Below are positions 34,758-44,770 of a stretch of DNA of 64,000 nt, one piece after another. Source of the DNA: Capronia americana (Eukaryota > Ascomycota > Eurotiomycetes > Chaetothyriales > Herpotrichiellaceae); contig JADWQD010000003.1 of assembly GCA_016110215.1 (NCBI GenBank), positions 2,046,001 through 2,110,000 on the forward strand. The letters are read 5' to 3'. Made by a program: the position numbers and the translations under genes. Below the pieces are notes generated by a model, which saw nothing but the letters and a program-made list of their open reading frames with translations, was not told the DNA's origin and made no database searches. The stretch's first letter is position 1. Each line of letters opens with the position of its first letter.

Positions 34758-34976
34758 CTGACCTACATCGCCGATATCTTGGACACGAGATAAGAAGCCG
34801 TTTTGGGCAATGCACGATTCCAGCCGTTCGGAACCTTGTTTTGACTTGGTGGCTGCAGTAGGAAGGAAGACCCTGGACTGGGCACCGGCTCGGTCGGGCC
34901 TTACATCTATGAGAACCGTGAGCTTCACCACAAGCTCGACCAGATAAGAAGACCACCATACCAGGGTGTGGCATAG

Positions 34977-37247
34977 ATGTCTGATATGAGTAGTAACAGA
35001 GCCACCAGCATTCTCATGGATACCATAGAGGTAGTACCCGAAGGTTACCCGGCGGAGATCACAGGCTATGCACAGCCGTGGCTTGCTCTGCCAGGCGATA
35101 CTGTTGATATCAAGGTCCGTGTTGCGCTTCACCCATGACGCATCAGTAACGCTGATTTGTCCTCGCCTCCAAGACATCTGGAAGAGGTCGCCAGTATCGC
35201 TGGCGGAATCGCCAAAGGACGCCATCAGGTGGCGCGCTGTGGTTCGTATGCTGAAGTCCGGGATTGGTGCCCACTGTCACTTGCCACAATCTCAGAGTGG
35301 GAGGCTACTTTCTATTTCCAAGCACATCTGCTGAAAGCAAATCATCACCAATCCCTCTGTTCGACGTTGAACCCGACGACAAGTAGTGGCTTTGCTGTCA
35401 TCATCAACAAACATGGTCTCGTCGAACTCTGGCTAGGTCTCGGAGATAAGGTCCAGGTTATCTCGACAACTTTCAGTCCGCAGCCGAAACGATGGGTCGG
35501 CGTGAAATTGGTATTGAGCCCAACTCATGTATCCTTGCATCTTACGCCACACCCTTTTATTGCCGAAAATATTCCACCGGCCTTTCTTCTTGACCGAGAA
35601 TTGTCACAACCATCGGTCCTCAACATCAAGAGCCTACTTTTCGGTGGCAGCTATACAGAAACGGCCACGACAACATCTCCTCGTGTGACCAATTTCTTCA
35701 ATGGGCGCATCGACAGCCCTATCATCAGATCACTCAAACATGGAACCATCGTACAGTATGATTTTGCACGCAACATGACAACAGATACCATTCTGGACAC
35801 CTCGGGAGGCGGCCGAAACGGAAGGCTGGTCAATACTCCTACACGTGCTGTTCGCGGATATAACTGGGACGGGACAGAAGTTGACTGGACCAAGGCCAAA
35901 TATGGCTGTGGTGCCATTTATTTCCATGAGGATGATCTTGATGACGCAGCTTGGGATACGGATTTCAGTATTCGAATTTCATTAGACGTGAGATCGGGAA
36001 TCTATGCGGTCGAGGTACACTCCACCCTGGGTCGTAAAATATTCGATTTAATTATATTCATCGTCGGTATATCTAAAGAGACCGCCTTAAAGGCGAGCGA
36101 GAAAGTCGCCCTCGTTCTTTCGACATTTATATATCTCGTGTACACTAATGATAAACTCGATAATCTAAATAGGTCGTCTTCTAGAGGTATAGGAGCTGCC
36201 TTATATAATATAGCCTCGACACCGACGATAGACTTAGACCGAAATTACCGCCGCTTAGACCTAGGCCTATTGAGTTACGATATATATAATAATAGTTCTC
36301 TAAATATATATTCTAGCGCTAAGCGACTAATTCTGAATCTCCGGCCGGGTTTCGTCTCGTATAGGCTTAATCGTCCGCGCTATTTGAGCGGTGAAACTAT
36401 GATGATCGGTTATTTAGAGCGTGTCGCCCTTCTATACGATGTTATCACCGACTACGACCTATACAATCGAGGAGCTGAGGCACTGCTTCTATACTCGGTC
36501 GTCATCACCGAAGGACACCCCGAGTATTATAGTACCGAGATTTACGATGTATATGAACATTATACGAATCGAGGTGGCAACATTATGTACTTGGGTGGGA
36601 ATGGCTTCTACTGGGTCACGGCGTTTGATCCTCACCGTCCTTGGCGTATAGAGGTTCGCCGGGGCGAATCAGGCGTCCGCTTATACTCGATGGACGGCGG
36701 CGAATGGACGCTGAGCCTCAACGGCCAGCTTAGTGGCTTGTGGAGGTCGCGCGGTCGCTCATCCCATGCCCTATTTAGAGTCGCATTCTACAGCCAGGGT
36801 CGACCCTCTGGTGTTCTATATCAGAGAACCGATGCCGGCAAGGACGCTCAGTTCCGCTGAATGTTCGACTTTCTCAAGGAAGACGAGCTTATTGAGGAGT
36901 TTAGCCTGGGCAGCGGCGCAAGCGGCGATAAAATAGATAGTTTTAACGTCGAGTTCGGCAGCCCTTTGAACGGCGTGGTCGTGGCTACGAGTACCGGTCA
37001 CGATGACGGATTCGCCATTGCTAGTGAATGTGTCAGATACCCAATACTGGCAACAAGGGGAACCGAGACGCGAGAGGTGCGCTCTGACATGATCTACTAC
37101 GAAACCAATGCAGGAGGCGCAGTCTTCTCCGTTAGCAGCATCAACTGGTATCCGTCGCTGGGCTGAGACAACTATGACAATACTGTCGCCCGAGTGACAG
37201 GAAACGTGATTAGAGAGTTTTTGAGACGATCCTCGCAGAAACGATAG
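34977..37247 (+). pseudogene. N,N-dimethylformamidase-like amidohydrolase with three TGA stops
   Basis: A single frame of 757 codons runs from ATG 34,977 to TAG 37,245-37,247. The protein matches the large (beta) subunit of N,N-dimethylformamidase in layout: an N-terminal EITGYAQPWLALPGDTVDI segment, a lectin-like jelly-roll (about residues 90-350), then the catalytic-type domain with HPEYYS, GGNIMYLGGNGFYWV, GLWRSRGR and late GGAVFSVSSINW. Such enzymes hydrolyse small amides to an amine and an acid. Three in-frame TGA codons interrupt it at 35,136 (codon 54), 36,858 (codon 628) and 37,164 (codon 730); the second stands where the family usually has Trp. No introns remove them. A tract inside the gene (36.0-36.5 kb) is strongly TpA-rich. 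It is therefore a probable pseudogene, or silenced by these stops in this strain. Confidence 0.75.
36030..36480. other. RIP-like TpA-rich tract inside the amidohydrolase
   Basis: Composition changes sharply: in 36,241-36,300 I count 11 TpA, no CpA and one TpG, while CpG is kept; neighbouring 60-base blocks are similar. The sequence outside (before 35,990 and after about 36,545) is ordinary. CpA loss with TpA gain is the footprint of repeat-induced point mutation. The tract encodes no Gln, and residues expected to be His, Asp, Gly or Cys in the family read Tyr, Asn, Ser and Tyr, as C-to-T/G-to-A changes would give. Confidence 0.6.
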
Positions 37248-37342
37248 AGTCCGCTTTCTCAGCCCAGTTAGGGGCAGTAGAACAAATCCGTTGCCATTAT
37301 ACCTGGTCCTCAGTCACGTTTACTTGCACCATCGAATCAATT

Positions 37343-37356
37343 TCGGAGCCGAAAAT
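37343..37356. promoter_or_regulatory. CGG-N2-CCG operator before the SDR gene
   Basis: TCGGAGCCGAAAAT, core CGGAGCCG at 37,344-37,351, 220 bases before the SDR ATG. Identical over 14 bases to the site at 30,425-30,438. Confidence 0.7.
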
Positions 37357-37570
37357 CGAAACAGCTATCGAGGCACAGCTCACATGGATTTTTCAGTCCG
37401 TTTCGGTAAATGCCCATCGATTGCACTTGCCGAGCCGACCGATCCAAGCCTGCTGTAACACTTCAATACATTTCATTAGATGCTTCCAGGCGAATGTTAT
37501 ATATATAAGAACCGGCGCTTTCTTCTTCGGAGACCCATTTGTAGCAGGAGCAGTTCTCGCATTCCAAAAT

Positions 37571-38491
37571 ATGGCGGCCGATCTCCCTAAACTGCAAGCC
37601 AGCAACCTATTCAACGTGAAGGGTCTAAACGTCGTCATCACGGGCGGTGGCAGCGGGCTTGGGGCAATGATGGCGCGCGCTCTCGCAGTCAACGGGGCGG
37701 CGAACGTCTTCATCCTCGGTCGACGGCTCGAATCTCTCCAAAAGACGGCTGCTTCTGTACCGACGAACAACATCCGATCCATCGTATGTGATGTGACCTC
37801 CAAGGAAAGCCTTCACGCAAGCGTCGAAGAAGTCAAATCCATAACTCCTGTGCTTGACGTCCTGATTTGCAACCATGGTGTGATGGCCCCATCAACGCCA
37901 GTCGTGGACGAAAAGGGCCAATATCTGCCCCTCGAGCAGTTTGCCAGTAATCTTTGGGCACCCGACTTTGACGCGGTCAATCACACATTTGCCGTCAATG
38001 TTACAGCGGTCCATTTCGCCATTGCAGCATTTCTTCCCTTGCTACATGCTCGCAATCAGATAAGGCCTCAACCACCGACGGTAGACAACTTCGAACCTCG
38101 TCCACAGATCATTGCCACTTCTTCGACGGGCGGTCTCAGCCGCAAGTTTCTGTTTGACATGATCTATTCCCCTGCCAAGGCTGGCCTCATTCACATGATG
38201 AAGATGCTGTCCACCGTACTTGTGGAGTACGATATCCGTGCCAATACAATTGTGCCGGGATACTACTACACTGAGATGACACACAATCTCTTTACAGAAG
38301 AGGGTCGGGCAGCCGTACACAATGTTGAAGGGACTTGGGAGAAGAGCCGGGTGCCGGCCACGAGGACTGGAGACGAGCAAGATATGGCAGGCGCGATCCT
38401 CTGGCTGTGCAGTCGTGCAGGGGCTTATATCAATGGTCTGTCCTTGGTCACGGATGGCGGAAGACTAAGCGTGATGCCGGCTACTTATTGA
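37571..38491 (+). CDS. Short-chain dehydrogenase/reductase
   Basis: Single exon, 306 residues, from the ATG at 37,571. It carries the classical SDR motifs: the cofactor loop TGGGSGLG (residues about 24-31), NHGVM in place of NAG, a serine-rich strand SSTGGLSRK, and YSPAK (Y-x-x-x-K) for catalysis, followed by PGYYYTEM and GGRLS at the C-terminus. These enzymes use NAD(P) to interconvert alcohols and ketones. The next gene downstream is also an oxidoreductase, so the two could act on successive carbonyl intermediates. A perfect copy of the cluster operator lies upstream. A TATATATA run near 37,500 may be part of the promoter. Confidence 0.9.
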   Translation: MAADLPKLQASNLFNVKGLNVVITGGGSGLGAMMARALAVNGAANVFILGRRLESLQKTAASVPTNNIRSIVCDVTSKESLHASVEEVKSITPVLDVLICNHGVMAPSTPVVDEKGQYLPLEQFASNLWAPDFDAVNHTFAVNVTAVHFAIAAFLPLLHARNQIRPQPPTVDNFEPRPQIIATSSTGGLSRKFLFDMIYSPAKAGLIHMMKMLSTVLVEYDIRANTIVPGYYYTEMTHNLFTEEGRAAVHNVEGTWEKSRVPATRTGDEQDMAGAILWLCSRAGAYINGLSLVTDGGRLSVMPATY

Positions 38492-39083
38492 GGAGTGCAG
38501 AGCTAGAATGTAATCTCTAGGGCAGCCAGGACGTTGTCCTAAGATCTGTTGATATTTCTGCGAATACATATCTGCATCAACGGCAACAGCGGTGAGCTTG
38601 CCGCCCCCCGCACCATCCCAGATCCTGTCCCTGGCACCCCCAACACACACGGCAGAGGAAGCCGAGGAAGAGGTCATCGTGTTTATAGTGCCATAGTGTT
38701 CTCGGAGAATGAAGTCCGGAAGACAGAACGGGGGCCCAGATTCCCCTGCGTATTATCTTGCCCCCGCAAGCCTGCGGAGACATGCAGTTACATATTGTGC
38801 GCTAGCGGGGGCCTATCGATCGCTCCACGCTGTCGAACGGATCTTGGGCCTGTGGCCAGCCGTTGTTTGGAGCGCTAGAGCTCCAGATTGACCTCGGGAT
38901 AACGCAAGTATCCTGAATAAGATCTACTCCAAATCTCGGTTGAGCAGTCGGCCGCAGAGAAGATTCTATGCGCCTCTGAGCTGCTCGCAGATTTGCCAGT
39001 GATCAGTCGTGAATAGTGATCATTCCTATTTCTTCTAGAATCGACCCATTAGGTCTGACCTCTTGTGAAGCGAATACGGCGCC
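38492..39083. other. Intergenic region between SDR and alcohol dehydrogenase
   Basis: 592 bases. No gene recognised and no CGG-N2-CCG copy seen, although a CGGCCG occurs near 38,950. Presumably the SDR 3' end and the alcohol dehydrogenase promoter. Confidence 0.5.
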
Positions 39084-40584
39084 ATGCTTCCTCCCAGCGT
39101 GATCACCACGGAGTTTGAACGCCCCAAATTGGACAAGAATCGGGCTGTGGTTATATCCAAGATTGACGATGTCTCGATCCAGGATTGGCCCTTGAAGCTC
39201 GATGCATGCCCAGACAGTCCTCTGTACGTGCCCGGTACACCACTTCCACCTGGAAGGGTTCTCCTCCGGGTGCGTTCTGGAGGTATTTGTGGCTCCGATG
39301 TAAGTGCCGGCACCCACGACAAGTCGTCACATGCATTGGAAATCGGAGACTGACTTGGACGCCTTGTAGATCCATTTCTGGAAAGAAGGACGCGCAGGGC
39401 CCGATGTGATCAAGGATCCCCTCGTCGTGGGACATGAAGCTGCCGGCGAGGTCATCGAAGTAGCAGCAGATGTCAAGGAATGGATCCCGGGTGATAGAGC
39501 AGCAGTCAAACCTGCATTGCCGTGCCTGACGTGAGTGTGAGAATTTTGGGACGTGCGCAAAAGCGGTCAACGTTGACTTTGTTCAATTCTCAGTTGTGTT
39601 GATTGCACGACCGGTCAATCCAACATCTGCAGTAAGATGAGTTACTATGGTGCCCCCGGAACTGGCCCTCAGGATGGCGCGCTCTGTACCTACAAAATCG
39701 TTCCAGTCTCTCAGCTGGCCAGGCTCACGGACAAGATCTCATGGGTTGAGGCGGGGACCATCCAACCATTTGCCATTGCTCTCCAGATGACGAGACAGGC
39801 AGGTCTGAAGGCGAACCAGAATGTCATGATTCTGGGTGGAGGCTGCATTGGACTCCTGCTTGGAGCAATCAGCAAAGCGTAGGAATTACCGACTTTCTGT
39901 GTATTGCACCCTGTGCTAACCTGATAGCGAAGATACGGTGCCAAAAAGGTGGTCGTGTTGGAAATCCAAGCCCATCGCGCCGAGTTTGCCAAAACGTACT
40001 GCGCGGACCAGGTTTTCATCAATCCACCTCACAACGAGAACGAGACCACGGAAGAGTACTCCCAACGAGTGGCCAAAGATATTTTAACCTCGGTCGACGG
40101 GCTTTACCGGGGATTTGACGTCGTAGTGGAAGCTGCCGGTGCTCTGGAGTGCATGCAGATTGGTCTTCAAGTCTGCCGACCAGGGGGGACATGTAAGCAA
40201 TATCCTCCTCTGTCCCATTCAAGCATCGAACTGACCGGATTCAGATGTTCAGGTGGGCGTATACAACGGCGAATGGCCTCGCATTCCCATGATGGACATC
40301 TGTTCTAAACAGCTCAACGTCCGAGGTACGATGGAAAGGGAATCATGTGGACTCCAGTTCCTTTCCCGGTCGCTGATTGATTTCTAGGCACCTGGCGTTA
40401 CACCACCAATTGCTTTGAAGATGCGATCTCGCTCATCGACAGGGGCCTTGTCAACGTGAAATCGCTGATCAGCCACGTTTTTCCATTTGAGCAGAGTCTC
40501 GAGGCTTTTGACACAGTGCACAACGTTAGAGCAAAGGATGGCAGGCATGTTTTCAAGGTGGTAATCTCAGACGATCGGCTTTGA
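39084..40584 (+). CDS. Zinc-dependent alcohol dehydrogenase, polyol-dehydrogenase-like
   Basis: Six exons (39,084-39,299, 39,370-39,530, 39,594-39,878, 39,933-40,192, 40,245-40,325, 40,388-40,584) give 399 residues with no stops. Motifs include the catalytic-zinc set GICGSDIHFW and VVGHEAAGEV, the structural-zinc cysteines CLTCVDCTTGQSNIC, and the Rossmann loop VMILGGGCIGLL. The family oxidises secondary alcohols or polyols such as sorbitol, xylitol or arabinitol using NAD. Given the neighbours, a role in handling an alcohol or aldehyde made by the amine oxidase is possible. It is the last gene before the right repeat. No operator copy was found in its promoter, so it may not share the regulation. 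Confidence 0.9.
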
Positions 40585-41116
40585 GTAGAGAAGAGGCTGG
40601 GCGAAGCCAGAGGTGAACCGAGATGGACAACTATTATGGAGAAAAGATGCGGATATCCCGGGAGACTCATCAATGAAAGATTGATAGGTGGAAGCGCTCG
40701 CCGACTCCATAAGGAGAATAGATCTTCTGGCCTCGTTGATACCGTAGAAACCGGAGGAAGAGCTGTGTGGGGGCAAATCGGTGGTCAAAGCGGTCGTTTT
40801 CCTGAGGGTAGTTCAAAACACTGGAGGTCAGAGAAGTAACGTCCGAGAGACGATCGTCACCAAGGCCACGAGCCGTTCTCGTCGTTCTCGTCGTTTCTTG
40901 GAATGGCCGACGGCGGGTTAGCCATGGCTCTACCCCTAAGTCGCGTGAAAGACTACAAGGAGTTATTGCCTTCTGATGGGCTGGAAGGTCCAGAGTCGGA
41001 CTGACCTGGCTATAGACGAGAAGGTGTCCGCCAGTAAGTGGTTTGGTTTCAAGGACGAGAGGATGAAGGCGACGATAAGAAAGGGCGAAACACAGCTGAT
41101 GATTGTACGGTACCGA
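40585..41116. other. Intergenic region before the right repeat
   Basis: 532 bases with no gene recognised; it holds the 3' end of the alcohol dehydrogenase. Confidence 0.5.
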
Positions 41117-41266
41117 GTGGATGGCTCATATTACCGTGGAGAATCGGGATGGAGGGAGGATCCCCCGCAACGGAATCCGTATGTACTCCGGACATCATTG
41201 TCTCCATATGCTTCCCCCCTTCCCCCCCCCAGGTGATTCGTATTCGCATTCCATACACGACTACGT
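41117..41266 (+). repeat. Right copy of the dispersed repeat bracketing the cluster
   Basis: Partner of 20,432-20,590 in the same orientation. Shared blocks are at 41,146 (GGGATGGA), 41,154 (GGGAGGATCCC), 41,170 (ACGGAATCCG), 41,237 (TTCGTATTCGCATTC) and 41,253 (ATACAC). It also contains a C9 run (41,222-41,230). Together the two copies enclose the ten cluster genes. Confidence 0.7.
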
Positions 41267-41633
41267 CACGTCACAGTCCCACCACCAGAGCTCCGACCGT
41301 GTGATTAAACCTTCAATGCATTCTTTTCTTCACTGTACTCATTAACTCACCTGACACCGGCCATCTTACGTGTAAAGTCATCATCTCCTCCAGCCTCCGT
41401 CCGTATCTAAGGCAGCCAGAGTGCAGTGTTCTGAGTATAGAGAAGGGGTCACCTACCAGTCCCAGTAACGGACTCTGCCTGTACTCGTCCACCGGCAGGC
41501 ACAACCCTTTTCCATTTCCGTTTCCATTTCCACCTCCATCTCGATCCTCGTCTCTCCGAGCCTTGACACAACCAAGCGGATCCACTGCCCTCTTACTACG
41601 TCTACAACTCCTCGTCCTTACACGCCAAATACC

Positions 41634-42089
41634 ATGGACCTCGCGCCCTCAACGTGGCGCCTCCTCGGCCTAGGCGTCTCGGCCGGGTACATCGGGCTGG
41701 GCACCTTCGCGATGACGGCCCCCGTGCTCGCCGCACAGACGTTCGGGCTCTACCCCGCCAATCCCGCACCGGGGAGTAACGCGAACCCAACGCGCTCGAG
41801 CACCAAGCCGGCCGCGCACGCGAACGCCGACGTCGCGAACCACGCGCGCGCCGTCGAGACGTCCATGGTCCTGCTCGGGGCGCGGGATCTGGCCATCGGG
41901 CTGGCGGTCGGGAAATTGGCGTACGATGCCAGGTTGCGCGAAACGGGGACGCTCATCCTCAGCGGCATGGTGCTGTGCGTCGTGGATGTGTATGAGATCT
42001 TTAAGCGGAGGGGTTCGGGGTGGGGGACCGCGTTTGCCGTGGGGGCGGGGATTTGGTTGGGGATCGGGGTGGGGATGGTCCAGACGTGA
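41634..42089 (+). CDS. Small membrane protein, DUF4267-like
   Basis: Single exon, 151 residues, with ATG at 41,634 in a good context. Four hydrophobic segments are visible (about residues 10-30, 70-90, 105-120 and 130-149), with an N-P-rich loop after the first. The arrangement and the GARDLAIGLAV motif fit the DUF4267 family of fungal four-helix proteins of unknown function. The region is GC-rich compared with the cluster before it. It lies 368 bases after the right repeat and is the first gene that looks like ordinary core genome. Confidence 0.75.
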   Translation: MDLAPSTWRLLGLGVSAGYIGLGTFAMTAPVLAAQTFGLYPANPAPGSNANPTRSSTKPAAHANADVANHARAVETSMVLLGARDLAIGLAVGKLAYDARLRETGTLILSGMVLCVVDVYEIFKRRGSGWGTAFAVGAGIWLGIGVGMVQT

Positions 42090-42300
42090 AAAAACGGACG
42101 GACGGTGATGAAGAGGGACTCCATGGAGATGGGAATGAATATGTATGGGCAGTGGTGGTGGTGATAGCGGCGGGATAAGGAGATCGTGGGGGATGTGTCT
42201 CTCGATTTCGACTTGCTACAGTACTCCGCTCATATCAAAATCACTTAGACGTTGCATCAAGCTCCCAATCCAACCACTATAGATAGCCTATACACGTGGA

Positions 42301-44161
42301 TCATGCACTCACTGACTCGGCCCCCCTCGCGAGTTGTTGTCTCCTTGCCCTCGCCTCAGTCTGATACCGTCCAAATGCTCGGGCGGGGACTCTCTTCATA
42401 AACATCTCGTCCAACTCGTCGTACGACCGCCCGGCCGTCTCGGGCTGGTACCACCACAGGAACACAAAGCACGGGATGGCCAGACCGCCGAAGATAAACC
42501 CGACCTTGCCGCCCAGGTCGGCCTTGTCCGGGTTGAACAGGTACGGCAGCACGAAACTCCACATCAAGCCGAAGCCGCTCTGCGTGGCCAGGCCGATGGC
42601 GATGGTCTTGGCCCGCAGCCGCGCCGTCGCCACTTCGGTCAGGTACGTGTACGCGGTGGCCCCGATCGTGAGGTTGTACAGCCACGCGTAGACAAGGACC
42701 ATGGCCACGGCGCCCTTCAGCTGTGCGCGGGATCCGCCGACGGCCAGGCCACCCATGATCCAGAGGAGCGCCGTCAGGCCGAGGGTGCCGTACACGGTGA
42801 GCCCGCGGCGGCCCCACCGGTCGATCAGCGTCCACGACATCATGTTGCCCGTCATGGCGAGGACTTGCTGCACGACCAGCAGTTTGAACGACATGGAGGT
42901 GCTGTACCCGGCTAGCTGTGCGTAGTAGGTGGAATACAACGCCGTGAAGATGACGCCCGTCCATATCTGCACTCTGGTGGAGCGCACACATCGAGTCAGC
43001 CGAGATCATCCCCTGAACTGAATTGGGCTGACTTACGACAGCGGCGCCGTGGCAACGATGGTCCTGCGCAGGTTGGACCGGCGAAAACACTCGAGGTAAG
43101 TGACGCCGTCGGTTTCTTGTCGGATCTGCTCGAGCGTCACTCTGATGCGTGCCAGCTGTTTCACGTCATCCCCGGTTGACCTGCTGTAGCCGAGTCGATG
43201 CAGCGATTTCAATGCCTGGTCTTCACGCCCTTTGCTTAGGAGCCACCACGGTGATCTGCATGCCCATGTTAGCTGTCCGTGCTAGATGGGGATGGACTCT
43301 ATGCTCACTCACTCGGGCATGAACCAAATAAACGTGGCTGGCACGGCGGCGAAGGCGTATTGGCTGCAAAAGACGGTCCTGTACGCCCATCGATCGGTTT
43401 GGTTGCCGCTGCTGTTGATGATGAGAGCGGCCACCAAGGCACCCATTGACGCTGCAAAGGGGAGGAGCACGGTCATGAATCCGCGCAGAGCTGTCGGGAC
43501 GATCTGTAGACATTGTGTGTCAGATGAGCAGAAGCAAAGTGTGGGCACAGATTTATCCTGCCTCGGCGAGGTAAGTGCCGCAGACGGCCTCAATGGCAGC
43601 AACAGCCATCCCGCTCAAGAGCTTTCCGCCAAAGAAGAGACCGTTGGTTGTGGCCATGAACTCCATGGTTATCGCGACGAGGGATAGCGCGATCGCAACA
43701 ATGAGGGCGTTGCGACGGCCGAGGTAATCGGCTGTCGGTGCCGCTGTCAACGCACCCACCACGCGGCTTGAGAACACTGTCAGCAGAGTTTCTGTGCCTG
43801 AGTGACCGTTGGCGGCTCCTTAAAAGCTGGGAGAAGGTGAACCGTACGTGGCGATGGGAGCGCCTTGAAAGGCCGACTGCCACGAGGCTGCAAGCACGTA
43901 GCTGCCATCGTACGAGGACCCGAAATCTTTTCGAAACCAGGGGATCCCCACAATGGCATAGGACGCTTGGTCTTCGAAGACAGCCAGGAGAAGCGTCGAT
44001 ACGGTGTAAAGGCACCAGGCAAATGCCCAGGGGTTCGTCCGGATCGCTCGAAGACGACCGCGCAACTGGCTTTCGTCGTCGATAGAGACATCGCCACCCG
44101 TGCCTTTGGTTTCTTCCACAGATCTGCGAGTTTCCATTGGGTGAGCTCGAGGTTCATGCAT
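42301..44161 (-). CDS. Sugar/hexose-type MFS transporter
   Basis: Exons 44,161-43,848, 43,766-43,562, 43,503-43,313, 43,255-43,037 and 42,973-42,301 give 533 residues. Features include twelve hydrophobic segments, DYLGRRNAL (the D-R-x-G-R-R loop between helices 2 and 3), PESPWWLLSKGR (the P-E-S-P-R-W-L sugar-porter motif), a second DRWGRR loop and PETAGRSYDELDEMF (the PETKG-type motif). This places it in the alpha-glucoside/maltose permease-like branch of fungal sugar porters in the plasma membrane. The second intron (43,561-43,504) starts with GC, not GT, the only frame-saving donor because a stop follows at once. The start is the first ATG in frame; a later ATG at 44,137 is an alternative. 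Confidence 0.85.
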
Positions 44162-44770
44162 GCACGCAGTAGACGTCGAAGTCGAGAGAAGTAGCACAGT
44201 ACATCAATAGGGATGTCAGGGACGATGCATGGCTCCCGTCTTTTATGTCCTCTTTCCTGGAGTCTCTCAGTCAGCCCCAACGGTCCAGCATCGCAAGAGA
44301 TGCAATCAGGGACGGGCCCACGTGGGGAGAGAAAGCTTAGGGGAGGCGGTACCCAATAGACAAGCGCCGAATTCGCTTATCAGGGCCTAAAGGACCTTCT
44401 CAATTGGGGCTGCTCTTCCCAATAGACTTGCGTGGCTTGGCCTTTATCCCGTCTCGTGCCTCCCAGGTCTGTTTCCTATATGCCGCCGCATTCGAACACA
44501 GCTGCCACGACACCTGCATTCGACGTAACTCCACATGTACACCTGCGAGCTATGCAAGAAGATACCGCCGCTACCCGTAGGTACCCCAGTCCAGACGAAT
44601 GAGCAACACATGTGTCCCTTAGCGCCCCCTTCTCACACAGCCTCAATAGAGGGATGTGTTCCAAGTCTACGAGGTATTGCTGTGATGTTTTTTATCTTGT
44701 TGAACAAGCAGTGAGCTCTACTCGGCTGCTCTGGCAATTTCAGCGTGTAGCCAACACAGACCGGCGTGCT
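44162..44770. other. Intergenic region upstream of the sugar transporter
   Basis: About 600 bases between the transporter start and the 3' end of the NUC-2/PHO81 gene; no gene recognised. Confidence 0.5.

Noticed and set aside
34674..35225. 184-codon open frame on the minus strand
   Set aside because: It lies antisense to the start of the amidohydrolase and shows no motif; the plus-strand frame there matches a known family.
34977..37247. TGA read as tryptophan or selenocysteine
   Set aside because: Other nuclear genes in the window end with TGA (for example 60,672 and 38,489), and no selenocysteine system is expected in these fungi; simple loss-of-function mutation is enough.
42334..42915. 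193-codon open frame on the plus strand
   Set aside because: Antisense shadow of the sugar transporter's last exon, charged and low-complexity, created by GC-rich codons.
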